Assembly: GCA_032768795.1 (NCBI GenBank)
Contig: CP136492.1
Coordinates: 1,302,001 to 1,366,000 of the forward strand
Length of the DNA stretch: 64,000 nt
Direction: 5' to 3'
DNA from: Tremella fuciformis
Lineage: Eukaryota > Basidiomycota > Tremellomycetes > Tremellales > Tremellaceae
This document shows positions 43,415-54,360 of this stretch, piece after piece. The position numbers were made by a program, and so were the translations under genes. How positions within the stretch are numbered: the stretch's first letter is position 1; every line of letters starts with the position of its first letter. Below the pieces are notes generated by a model. It saw only the letters and a program-made list of their open reading frames with translations. It made no database searches and was not told the DNA's origin.

Positions 43415-43835
43415 GTTGATCCCGTGTGTCGTTGCCGGTGGACTCGTTGCCGTCAGGTAAGTGAAAAGGCGCGATGATTTCACGAGGAGGTCGCACTTTG
43501 GTTGCCCTTATCGCTAGTGCGGGGAGAGGTTGAAGGGTTGGCCAATCCTGGTCGTTGATGGTAGACAACGATACGATGGTTGAGAGGACCAGCCTCCAGG
43601 GACCGCAAAAGTCAGTCGCGAGGGACGATAAATACTCCCCCCCCATTTCGATTTCGTAACCAGGGGAAAGCCGGTCGGGTCTTCTTGGTGGTGCCTGGAA
43701 ACCAAGTCACCGCCACTGTCGCACCACCTCACCACAACCTGACCAAGGCAGCACCGCACCCAAACCTCTCTATACCTACTATAATTACTTCTCCAGCTTC
43801 ACTTTGCCCCTTCATGTCGAAGTAGACAAGCCAAC
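43415..43835. promoter_or_regulatory. divergent promoter, Spo12-like B / NRAMP
   Basis: 421 bp without coding signal. A TATA-like CTATACCTACTATAATTA lies near 43775, ~60 bp before the NRAMP ATG. Confidence 0.35.
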
Positions 43836-45817
43836 ATGCCTCGACTGCCCTCGTTGGCTCGAGTGGGTCAGCTGGCGCTTCGCCATGCCTCGTTCGTCGG
43901 TCCGGGATTGGTCTCATCGGTCGCCTACATCGATCCAGGCAACTGGGCGACGGATCTGTCAGCCGGGGCGAGCTATGGCTATAAACTCCTCTTCATCGTC
44001 CTCGTAGCAGGTCTTGCCGCTGTCGTCCTTCAATTGTTGTCGGTACGGCTCGGCGCCGTCAGCTCACGAAATCTCGCGGCAAACACCCGATTGCTCTTCT
44101 TGCGCCTGATCGAGCGACATCCCAAATGGCGGATCCCGCTCAAAGCCTCGCTCTATAGCCTCTATGCCCTCGCGGAGATCGCCATCATTGGAACTGATCT
44201 TGCCGAGCTTATAGGCACTGCCATCGCTCTCAATCTGTGAGTCTGCTAGCGTTGTGCGGTCCAGAAGCCTCCAGCTGACTGGCAGTCTCTTCCCCCGTCT
44301 ACCGCTTTGGGCCGGAGTCCTCATCACCGCTTCAGATGTCCTCATCATCCTCATCTTCTTCCGCACCTCCAACGGTCGAAAAGGCATGCTCTTCTTTGAG
44401 ATCGTCATTGTCTCCCTCGTCCTGGCCGTATTCATTTCCTTCACCGTCCTACTTCACCTCATCAAGCCGGATTGGCGAGAAGTCTTCCTCGGTCTTGTGC
44501 CCTCACACACGCTGGTCGAATCAGGCGCGCTGTACGTCGGCGTCGGTATCGTCGGTGCTACCGTCATGCCCCACGCCCTGTTCTTGGGAAGCGAGCTTGC
44601 TAGCGTGGATCGTCTGAATATGGCTCCGAGGCTACCAGTGCCACAATCAAGTCTCAAGAGTTTCAAGATGCCCAGTGTGGCGTTTGCCGGACTGCGCAGG
44701 AGACACAGGACAGGCAAGGATCATTCGCCAGAGGCTGGTCCTGCAACGGAGATGGACGTGTTTGACTCAGCGCCGGGCCATTTGGAACTTCCTGGACCTT
44801 CCTCAAGGCCTCCGACATCCGCGGCGATGAGCAGAGTGTCGAGCTTGGACGAGTATTCAGAGGAAGAGAAGGAGTATCAGCAGAAAGTGAAAAGGTTTGA
44901 CAGGATTCGATGGGTGGACGTGCATCTGCTTCATGCTGCGGTAAGCCCTCTGAAATGACTAATCTGCCGCAATCAGCTAACAAGGTAGATCGACACCACC
45001 ATGTCGTTGTTGGGCTTCGCGTTGACAATCAACGCTGCTATCCTCACCCTTGCAGGAGCAGCATTCTTCTATGGCACAACTGGAGCAACGGCAGACGATG
45101 CCGATCTACAAGGCGCCTATCACCTGATCCATGATCTTGTCGGACGTGGACCAGCCATTCTCTTCGCTCTCGCCCTGTTATGCGCTGGACAGAGCGCCAG
45201 TATCACTGCAACGCTTGCTGGGCAAGTAGTGTCCGAAGGATTCCTTGAATGGAAGACCTCCGTGAGCTTTGCTCCGGCTCTCTCAATCTCACGCTAAACC
45301 CCAGCCCCTGCTCAGGCGCTTGATCACTCGCTGTATCGGTGTCGTTCCCGCAGCCGCTGTTTCAGCTGCAGTGGGAGCAAAGGGTCTCAATACGATGCTG
45401 GTAGCCTCTCAGGTTCTTCTGTCGATCGTGCTACCCACTGTCATCTTCCCACTGGTCTATTTGTGTTCCAAGGAGGATGTCATGACAGTTTTCGGTCCGG
45501 AAATCGAAGCCGAAAGCCGCCCTGGACCGCCTGATTCCCCGTCGCGTTCGACATCGGTCAGACGGGAACAGGCTATCGCCGAGGAGAAAGCTCGCCCTGT
45601 AGCGTCTGATCTCTCTCAAGATGGTGCTGCTAGCTCTGTGGTCGCTGGGGATACTCAAGCGTCCGGGGACGAATCGTCCGAGCTGTCGGCCGTCCCGCCG
45701 AGAAGGAAGAAGTCATATCGTTCACCCATGTGGCTTACGGTCCTCGGTTACCTCCTATTTGCCCTCATCATTGTTGCCAACGTGTACGTGATTGTCGAGC
45801 TTATACTGGGAGCATAG
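43836..45817 (+). CDS. NRAMP-family divalent metal transporter (Smf-like)
   Basis: Proton-coupled Mn2+/Fe2+ importer of the NRAMP/SMF family, in plasma membrane or endo-vacuolar membranes. Exons are 43836-44236, 44286-44940, 44989-45261 and 45305-45817, giving 613 residues. The metal-site motif of helix 1 is AYIDPGNWATDLSAG (Asp33-Asn36). The helix 6 motif is GATVMPHALFLGSEL (Met228-His230). GQSASITATLAGQVVSEGFL is the family's conserved transport signature. A ~110-residue cytoplasmic loop rich in Ser/Pro (about 245-365) and another near 480-575 are non-conserved. Several hydrophobic spans are evident, the last being LTVLGYLLFALIIVANVYVI. Confidence 0.92.
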
Positions 45818-46000
45818 TCTGCAGCATCCCTGTCACCCATCAATGCTTGTTGTACATACCTGTGATGCAAATTGCCTCTTTTCACTAGGAATGCTATCGG
45901 CGACCTCGTGCCGCCGGACCTCCACCGGCTCGGTGAACCCATCACCACCCCCGCTTTGTATGTCTGTTCTCCTTGTTCGCATCTCGACATTGCAGCTAGA

Positions 46001-47918
46001 ATGTCTGGTCCATCGATGCCACCGCCGGCATATACCGCACCCACCCCCGACGACCTTCGCAATGTGCTGCTATCCTCGACCACTCCTCAGGCAGTCCAAG
46101 AGGGCCTCTTACCCCTTCTTCACACCCTCTCTGGCGAGGCCAGGTCGACACCAGGTGGCAAGAACAGTGCCCCAGCTCCAACGCATTCTCAGCCACAAGG
46201 CGAGGATGTGCTCGCGCTCAAGGATGTGACTCTGAGTGATCTGGACGAGACGCAGATGTCCTCTATGACAACGGGACTGGTATACATCCTGTAGGTTTCC
46301 CGATTCACTGTTCAGGCTACCTGCTCGTTCCAAGCCAAGAATCTTGAGCTGATCTCAGGTCTGCACGTATGGGCCTATTGCGTCGAGGAGCAGGAAAAGC
46401 GGCCGACGATCTGTTTCACCAGTCGGCCCAGCTGTGCGCGGTAGCGGACCAGGCCCAATTGATGTTGTGCAAGAGGCGATGTGAGTGGTCCTCATTGCTG
46501 CTGCCTGCGACATCAGAGTGAAGGCGCTGCTAATCTTTAGTGACTGTTTTCGCAAGAGGATTGCTCGATTTGGCTCTGGCAGTCAAGAAGGTCAGCTGCC
46601 TGGATGACTCTTGCCAAGGCAGTGCTGACAAGATAGCCCGAACTTGCCCTCGATCCCCTGCTCAACCTCATTTCGCGGCTAGCACGGCATGCCTTCACAG
46701 GAGTTCACGCCGTATTCCTCGAGGTAGGTGTTGCAGCACAGGGTTCAGAGCTTACAGGATAGACATGCCTGCTTGCCCGATCGTGGGATACAGCGATGCC
46801 CGTTATCGACGAGGTATACATGGATTTCTTTGCCGTCAGCTGACCCGCTTTGCGAGCGAATCGAGCTGAGTCTCTCAGATGAACCCGTCCTACTTGGACG
46901 TCATGACATTCTACCACCATGGCGGACTCATTTGCGCCGCCCAGCAGCTGTTCGCGAAGGCTCGAGATCTGTACCTCGTGGTAGGTCACTCGATGTCACG
47001 CTGCAACCCTCGAGAATCGGGCTGATAACAGCCCATCACCATGCCCACGAACTCGTCATCCGCCATCCAGCTAGCCTGCATGAAGCGCGCCATCCTCTGC
47101 GAGCTCCTGGCAACTGGTAAAATGTTGCATCTTCCCAGGTATACGTCTTCCAACATCACCCGACTCGTCGAGCGGCAAGCCACGACATACGACAAGTTGG
47201 CCAAGGCGTTTTCGGCTGAAGATTGGGCACTGGTCCGTGAAGTTGCGAGCGCAACAGAATTCCAAGCAGTCAGCTTCCTCGTCGCTCCGCTGTTGTGATC
47301 ACAAGCTGACGCTCAGGACTGTAATCGTGGACTGGTAGATCGAATCCTGTCTTCAATCACAAGCCGGCGGATCTCGAAGCTCACCGAGACGTATTCCCGG
47401 ATGTCAGTGGCTGCTTTACTCCTCAAGATTGGGAGGAAGCCAGAAGAGGAGCAAGAAGTGCTCGACATCATACAAAATATGGTCTGTCACATGCCATCGC
47501 CCCGATACAGATGCTTACAAATCAGGTGAACAGCGGCGTTTTGTCAGCCAGCGTGTCTCCAACTCCCGATGCCATCATCACATTCCTTCCCAACACGCTG
47601 TCTACCACTGCACAAGCTCAGCAGCTCGTCGAGATCGCCAGCACTTCGACATGGCTAACATCACAACTGCAAGAGTATGACAGGTCCATGGGCCTCGAAG
47701 CCAATTGGCTGAAACGTGCGACGCCATCGGGCAAACCCAAAGGGGCAGAGAATACTGCCGGTTTGAAAGAGAACATGCTGGACGCCGCGGGGTGGAAAGA
47801 GAGCAAGCTGGACGACGTGGAAGCCATGATGACGGAAGACCCCATTGGTACATCGAGAGTCACGCGAACAAGTGGCCTCCGGGGCGTAGGTGCGAATATG
47901 ACTGATATGGGATTCTGA
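46001..47918 (+). CDS. CSN3: COP9 signalosome subunit 3
   Basis: PCI-domain subunit of the COP9 signalosome, which removes Nedd8 from cullins. Nine exons: 46001-46290, 46359-46480, 46541-46590, 46637-46723, 46763-46834, 46879-46980, 47032-47268, 47317-47481, 47526-47918; 505 residues. Helical repeats include LTVFARGLLDLALAVKK, TCLLARSWDTAMPVIDEVY, FYHHGGLICAAQQLFAKARD and ACMKRAILCELLATGKMLHL, matching the CSN3 N-terminal region. The PCI domain carries SSITSRRISKLTETYSRMSV and a following winged-helix-like segment. The C-terminal ~90 residues are variable. In frame, an upstream ATG at 45872 would add 43 residues of poor quality. CSN3 versus another PCI subunit is a judgement from the RISKLTETY context. 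Confidence 0.78.
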
Positions 47919-48037
47919 GACTCGACTCGTTCTCGACCGACAGTGTTTATAGCATTAGCATGCCTAGAAGGCCAGATACAACATGCCATGATTGTACAGT
48001 ACAGTACAACCTGCTCACGACGGCTGTTATTCGCGGA

Positions 48038-51000
48038 TCATTTCCAGTCGTCCAGCATGGTGCCCAACATACCCCAGATTTCTGCCACTCGGCCCTCGGA
48101 TCCTGTGCCGAGGGAGACTGGGCTCGCGAGACCTTCTGCCCCGTTCTTGATGACCGCAACGTGGTCGCTGAGATCGTCATTGAGCTGGGCCATCTGCTGC
48201 TCAAAGCTGAGCAGAGCAAACGATACCTCTTCCCCAGTAGTCGTATTCATAGCATCTCGCTCGCGTCCCCCTGGACTCCGTGTTTCCTCGTCGCCATCCG
48301 AGTCCGAGGAGTCGGTGTCGAGAGATGTGACTCGTCGGCGATTGATGCGTCGTCGAGATCGGCCCTGGACATATGCCCCGACCGGCGTCGGTGCGCGAAC
48401 TTGTTCCTGGCGTTTCTGATCGTCTAGTGCGCTGAGCGCATCATGCAGCTTCGATGTCATCTCAAGGACAGTCGCCACAGAAACATTCATGTCCGAAGTC
48501 TCCCCATCAGCTCAGCAATTGAGGAACACGACCCGGCTGACCTTCTCATGAAGGAAACATAGCTCTCGGATTTGGCGGACGCTGCGATGTCAGCAAGATC
48601 GAACACGCTTTGTCAGTCAAAACACACTGTTCTAGCTCTAAGCGAATCATTAGCCCGAGGCTTGAAGTCTCGGCCAGCTTGGACCGAAAGTCGAGGCAGG
48701 AAATAGCGATGACTCGGTCGTTGAGCCAAACCCACAGCACGCTCTTCGTCAATATATGGCATTCGGCAAGATCCAGCCACTCACTCCATCACCCATGCCA
48801 GCCGATGCAGCAGGCCGCGAGCTGTCCGCGCCTCATCTGTTGCACTGCCTGCGAAGTTGTTGACAACTCCACGGGACCTCTGCAACAGATCACGAGCACG
48901 CCGGATCTGCAACAAAAATGCGAAACAATCGGCTCTCAGGTCCACGGACGTGGAAGTGAACATTTGCGAAAGCGGGAAAGGGACCTGTGTTTCAGTCCCA
49001 GTCTTGGTGCACTGAGGACGGATTACTGAGTATGTTGCTCGGATGGAAGCCATCACCTCAGGTGCAGTAGATTGGTCGGACCGGCGTATGGGGTGGACGC
49101 GAATGGCAGACGGATTGAGCCACCCTCCGCCTGTTTCAGCCGATTCAATAGCGTCTCGGAGCGTGCCAGTGAGGACCTGGAAGTCGGCCCATCTCTTTCG
49201 CAGGTGCACCTAAAGAGTTGGCTTATCTCGTCGTGGAAATCTTGCCCTCACCTGCTTGCAAAGCCAGCTTGACCACTCTTGGGCAACTTCTGGCGCTGTA
49301 CCGTACAAGATGCCTTCGATGGCATCGAGATGCTGGAACAAACCGCACTCCTCGTCCAATATCCTACGTAAAGCCAGTGTCGCAATCTGGCATCTTGCTC
49401 CAAGAAAGCTAGAGAGTGTGTCGGCTATGCTAGCCGATTCGGATTCGCGCGGGAGAAGAAGCACATCGGGAAGTGCTGGCCATCGTTCCCATTCAGTGGC
49501 TCCGCCTCCCAAGCTTCGCAGGAGTCCACGAGCTTTGCCAGCTTCGTATATGGAGAGACGAAGGTCATCGGAGGCGAGCCAGGACGGCCATCCATCGGGA
49601 CAGTCGACCCAAGCGGATTCCCAGAAGTCTTCGTCCGACCACGCTACGTCGAGATCGCGATGAATGAAGAATTCTGCATCAAAATCAGGCTCCCTCGCGT
49701 TCCCTCCGATGAAGTCAGAGTCGGCCGTGTTGACTGCATTCCAGATGGGCATGCCTCGAGTCAGCCATTCCCCGAGCAGATCCCACATAGGCGCAGCGGT
49801 CTGTATGAAAAGAGACACAAGTTCCACTGAACCTCTGGCATGCCGAGTGGCCTTGGTGTTCTCGATAGCCGCGTAGATGGCATCGAGAAGAGGTATCGGT
49901 TTAGAGGCATGACTCAAAAAGCCTGTGAGGTGATCGAGCACAAGTCCAAAGCGTCGCCCGAAAGTGCGCAACAGTTGGAGAGGCGAGGTGACTGGCAGTG
50001 GATTTGCAGCGCCACTCGGCCGCCCACGGACCAGAAGGCATTCCTGCTCAGCCACCCAATTCTCGATGTCTTCGATGAGACGGCGAGAGCACTCTGCAAA
50101 AGCTTGCTTCGTCCTGCTCGGCGAGTCCATGGCACTCATTCGTGGTTGCTGAGGGGGGCGAGAAGGCCCCGATTTGGGCATCAAAGTCTCGTTTATGAAC
50201 ACTCGCAATCGACCCAACTGGGAAGCCCGAGACTGGCATTCCGATGCGATGCTGCTGAGGCTTTCGGATGAAAACTGCGCGACAAGGAGGTTATGAGATG
50301 TGCGCTCCAGATCAGCTATGGATGAGATTCCACAGCGGAACACACCTGGCAGTTTCCGTCTGGGTTAATGCAGAACAGGACTCCCGGCTTTCCGGACAGG
50401 GCGAACAGAAGTTCGCGTTGAAGCTGCGCAACCTTGATCAAGGTCGCGCGGCTTGTTTCGGGCTGTCTTGACTCGAGCTCTGCACACAAGGCAGGAATAC
50501 AGGCGCCTGACGTTCAGGGATATTGTCAATCTGGCATATCCAGCTCACCGGTCGATATTGCTCGCCATCCTTGCGGTTGCTCCTCTAGCGGACGGATTTC
50601 CTTGCCCCCGGTGCGCCAGTACGCGTTCTCCTTGAGACCCTGCAAGGTCGTTTGAGCCGCTTGTAGCCTGTCATCACTGTCGGCCTTTCGCTGGTCCAGC
50701 CGTGATCTGAGCCTCGCCATGGGATCCGCGATCGTTCGACTTGAGGGCGTCACGATATCTTCCTCATCTGATGTCTCCTCGCTCTCGCTATCCGTCCAGC
50801 CTTCTTTGACTTCTTCATCCCAACCCTTGCCCCAGTGATCGCCCTCGAAGGGGTCTGACATGATCTCCCGATACAGTAGCTCATCTGCGGTTGGACCTGT
50901 ATGAGGTCGTTGGCGCAAGTATCTGTGTGCGAAGTTGTGGGTATCTTCGGAGGGCTTCTCAGCGAGTGAGAGAAGCAATCGAACGTGTTGAGGGAGGTTC

Positions 51001-51389
51001 GCCAGCTACGTCTTAGTATGAGTTCGAGGAGTCGACGATGACTTTGCTGACCTGCAAAGGCTGGTCACCCTCCCATCCTCTGCGTCCCTTTCGCCGATGC
51101 TCCTCGAGAGTAGCGACGGACTTTCGCAGACCATCCACCAAGTCGCTCTGAACCCTGATTTCGGCTGTATGTATCACACTTCCTGTCGGCATCTAGCGCG
51201 CATCTCTGGCTCACAGACTCACTTGTGCATGCACTTGACGATGTCTGGCCATTCTGCGCGTCCACCGGCGCCTGTCTCGGCGCGAAGCTGTCGAAGGACG
51301 CGGTCGCGAGCCGAGCGATCACGCCCAAGAGCAGGACTGATAGAGGCGATGAGCTGCTGAGCATGCTGCGACATATTTTGATGGCTCAT
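48038..51389 (-). CDS. gamma-tubulin complex component, GCP5-like
   Basis: Spc97/Spc98-family subunit of the gamma-tubulin ring complex, which nucleates microtubules at spindle poles. Ten exons on the minus strand: 51223-51389, 51052-51154, 50549-51005, 50346-50506, 49252-50304, 49027-49209, 48785-48984, 48628-48741, 48542-48581, 48038-48499; 979 residues. The N-terminal DPFEGDHWGKGWDEEVKEGW then TDSESEE is characteristic of GCP5. GRIP-type sequence includes LLDAIYAAIENTKA, LFIQTAAPMWDLLGEWLTRG, FDAEFFIHRD, ATYSVPFPLSQM and LLQIRRARDLL. The C-terminal exons are short and were joined by phase and by the LELEHVRQIRELCFLHEK frame. Confidence 0.82.
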
Positions 51390-51774
51390 GGTGCCTCTGT
51401 AGAGACGACAGAGATGACCATGCGGTGCAGTCTTGCACGATGTCCAGTCGATCAAGCAATGAGAAGACGGATGATGAAATTGACAGGGTTTCGGACGCGA
51501 CTGACTTTCGATGCCGCCGGAGCGAAATTGTCAGCCAATGTGTACGAGTAAATCATTTCGAGCCTCTGACGAGACGTACGGTCTCAAATCGCTTGAGGGG
51601 GGATGCACGCAACGGCAAAGAACTAAGAAATTGCATGGAACTATCAAGAAAAACAGCAGCAATGTCCAACTCGAAGCGCATCACCCGCATGAGACCCTCA
51701 GACCACTTCGTCATTCGCCTCGCAGACCGGCCTCCGTAATTGGCATGTAGATACCCGCCGGGAGACTAGAGTGT
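51390..51774. other. intergenic, promoter side of the GCP5-like gene
   Basis: 385 bp between two minus-strand genes. No gene, repeat or RNA recognised. Confidence 0.35.
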
Positions 51775-53633
51775 CTAGATCCTACCTACCAACAGAGACT
51801 CTTTGACCGCGATCTGTGCCTTCAGCTGAGCGATCTCAGCCTTCAGTTGCGCATTTCCGGTGAGTGCAAGTGCCCCTTCACCGAGATGGACGCCAGCATC
51901 GGCCTGCACAGCGGTTTTCAGGGTGCTACCAAGCTGGGCACCTATGCCAGCATCGACTTGGGCATTGACATCTCGGGCGTGCACATCCGCTCGGAGATCG
52001 TCGGCGACACCGAGGTGTAGTCCCTTCACGGCAGCGTTCAGGTTCCCACCTTCGCTGACCAGGAGACCATTGTCGAGCTTGGCCTCGAGGCCACCGGTGA
52101 CATGGGCAAGCAAGCCTCTCGCATGGACCTTGGCATCGACATGGCCGTTTCCGTTAAGATGAAGCCCCTCAACAGTAGCGTTCAAGGCTCCCTTGGTATC
52201 CACCGCGAGTGCGTCACCAAGTTTCGCGTCCAGATCGCCAGCGGTGTGCGCGAAGATGGCTCGGCCGTGAACAGTAGCGTGGAGAGCGTCTTCATTCTTG
52301 ACATGAAGATCGTCCAGGACGCCCTGCACCTCGCCTTGACCATCAACGACCAAGCCGTCTCCAACTTTTGCTGAGAGATCCCCAGCGACATGCGCTAAGA
52401 GATTTGGGCCGACCTTGGCCTGCACAGCTGTTGCGCCCTTGAGCGCGACGTCTTCGCCCAACGAGAGGCCGACCTTGCCTGCGGCATCCGCTTTGATGTA
52501 TCGGCGAAGATGGACATTAGTCTTGTCTTGCGTGTGAACGCCGAGCAGGTGCCCAAGATCTGCGTCGAGCTCGTCGGCGAGATCGGCATGCAGCAAACCG
52601 CTGCCTGTTTTAACTCGAGCATCGGCCGCGCCTTTGATCGCTATGTGGTCGAGACCCAAGTTGGTGTCGACATCCGCTAGTGCAGTTGCAACAACACCTC
52701 GTCGGGCATGAGCATTGGCTTCTACAGAACCTTTGACATGAAGCAAGTCAGCCACGAGGGCATCGAGGTCCACCACAGCATCGGCGCCGACGTCGGCCTG
52801 AGCGTTAAGACCGTGCTTGATTTTTGCGTCAAGACCCGCGTTTATGGAATTGAAAGCAGCTATGTCGCGGAGGTGCAATCCAGCCTTGATCGTCAGTTGC
52901 GAACTTCTAGCCGCAAAGAGCGCTTACAAGGAGGTTCCCATCCTCGGATAGGAGAGAAGAGCCGACTTTAGCCTTGACCCCAGCCTGGACATCAATGGCA
53001 GCACTCGTTAAAGCAGGCTCGTACATACAACGAGACCTCCAATTCCATGCTCATTATCGGCGAGTGTTACATTGGCCTGCAGATGAGCCGGTGGCACGAT
53101 GATGCAGAGCGTCACTGACCAGAACGTCCGCAACGACATTTCCTTTGCCGCCAATTTGGCCCAGCCCAAGAAGCGGCTCTCGTCCGAGCAACACATGCCC
53201 ATGCTTGCCAGAGACATCGACAGCCGCCTGCAAATGTCAAATTAGAGCACCGAAAAAGCTTTTCACTGACTGTAGCGGTGGTCAAGAGGTCAACTCCGTC
53301 GTTGAGCTGGCCGTCCAGGCTGACTACGGTCTAACTTCGTCAGCATGAGGCTGGCGAACAGCATGTAACTCACATCGTCAACCAAGGATCGCACGTCAAG
53401 ATTGACGTCCGCCTGAGCATCGTCAGTCCGGCTCACTTCGTGCCCGTAGCACAACTCACCAAGACGCAAAGAGTACCATCTATCAGCCCCTTGTGGCCAT
53501 TCTTCACACATTCGGTGCCGTGGTGGGGTTTGTGGTGACCGTCGAGCAGAAATCGGGGGTCGTTGGAGACGGTAATCGGAATGGCACCAGCTAGAACCGC
53601 TAGCACGGCAAACAGGATGGCTTTGGCGACCAT
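51775..53633 (-). CDS. secreted repeat protein of unknown function
   Basis: I do not recognise this family. Seven exons on the minus strand: 53460-53633, 53374-53412, 53271-53330, 53120-53227, 53029-53076, 52928-52984, 51775-52884; 531 residues. Every exon length is a multiple of three and every intron is phase 0. Residues 1-18 (MVAKAILFAVLAVLAGAI) form a signal peptide with likely cleavage near residue 18-23. Exon 1 holds the only two cysteines noted (TECVKN, GTLCVL). Five of the six later exons begin with Ala. The long exon encodes degenerate ~48-residue repeats with alternating hydrophobic positions (VDAKVHARGLLAHV), suggestive of beta-strands. It ends in a short heptad-like helix (LKAEIAQLKAQIAVKESLL). 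No membrane anchor after the signal. A TATA-like CATATAAG lies ~200 nt upstream. Extracellular or cell-wall role is inference. Confidence 0.72.
52015..52443 (-). repeat. three adjacent degenerate 47-48-residue protein repeats
   Basis: Residues 310-356, 357-404 and 405-452 of the secreted protein align end to end. Shared positions are a start in hydrophobic-K/N-G/N, A.VHAR or AKVGPN, LLAHV/IFAHT, GDL.AKLGD and a closing LH after GxLNA/GEVQG. Units before and after are more diverged. Confidence 0.75.
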
Positions 53634-54360
53634 TGCGGATAGTCGAGTAGTCGGTCGCAGAAACTGAAGTGCGCTGTCTGAAAAGACGTCGTGAGTCTTG
53701 CTCGTGAATAGCTTACAAAGCTATTGAAGTGCAGGTTGGGGGAGACGGAATCGCAAAGGAAAGTGGAAGAGCTTGAAGCAAAGAGAAGCGAGCTGGACTG
53801 TGGAGCAAGGTCTTGCGTACCGGCGCATCTTATATGACTTGTGTAGTGACTTGTTGATCAGCAATGAGCGGGACGATCAGCCTCGGACCAAATAATTGCG
53901 AGGCTCAGGATGTTTCGGATGTCGGTCGTCCCAGGTTGTCTCAGTGTTCGCGCAACCAGACATCATTCGTTAGCAATGGCAGCCACCTGTACTCAGATAG
54001 GGATCTGCGAGTCATCAGATACTCCGAGTAGCTTCGTGAGTGAGACTAGTTGGACATGTTGTAATGCCGCAAAGGCTTTCGACAGCTTGATTCGCGTGTG
54101 GTGTCATACTGAGGAGAGCGCGATGAGTACAATCTGCAATTGGTTCGTCTTCATCCTTACGGTATCTAAGAACGGGAAGCGGAAGCAATTTTTGGCGGTC
54201 CGAGCGAGTCGCGTCATGATCATCAGCATCACGTCTTGGGCAATACGATACTCTCTGCCTCATGTCGAGGGGCTGCTACCTGTTGCAAGATCCCCTCAAG
54301 CCATCATGAGTGTCTCATGATACTCCAATCGCGACGGTCGACCCGCCACCCTGCTCTGCG
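53634..54360. promoter_or_regulatory. divergent promoter, secreted protein / SEN1
   Basis: 727 bp. For the secreted gene, a TATA-like box (GTCATATAAG on the minus strand, 53829-53838) and a possible 38-nt leader intron (53679-53716, GTAAGC to TTTTCAG) are visible. The 12-mer AAAGACGTCGTG at 53683-53694 also occurs in the transposon's inverted repeats. The SEN1 side shows no clear TATA. No coding signal. Confidence 0.5.
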
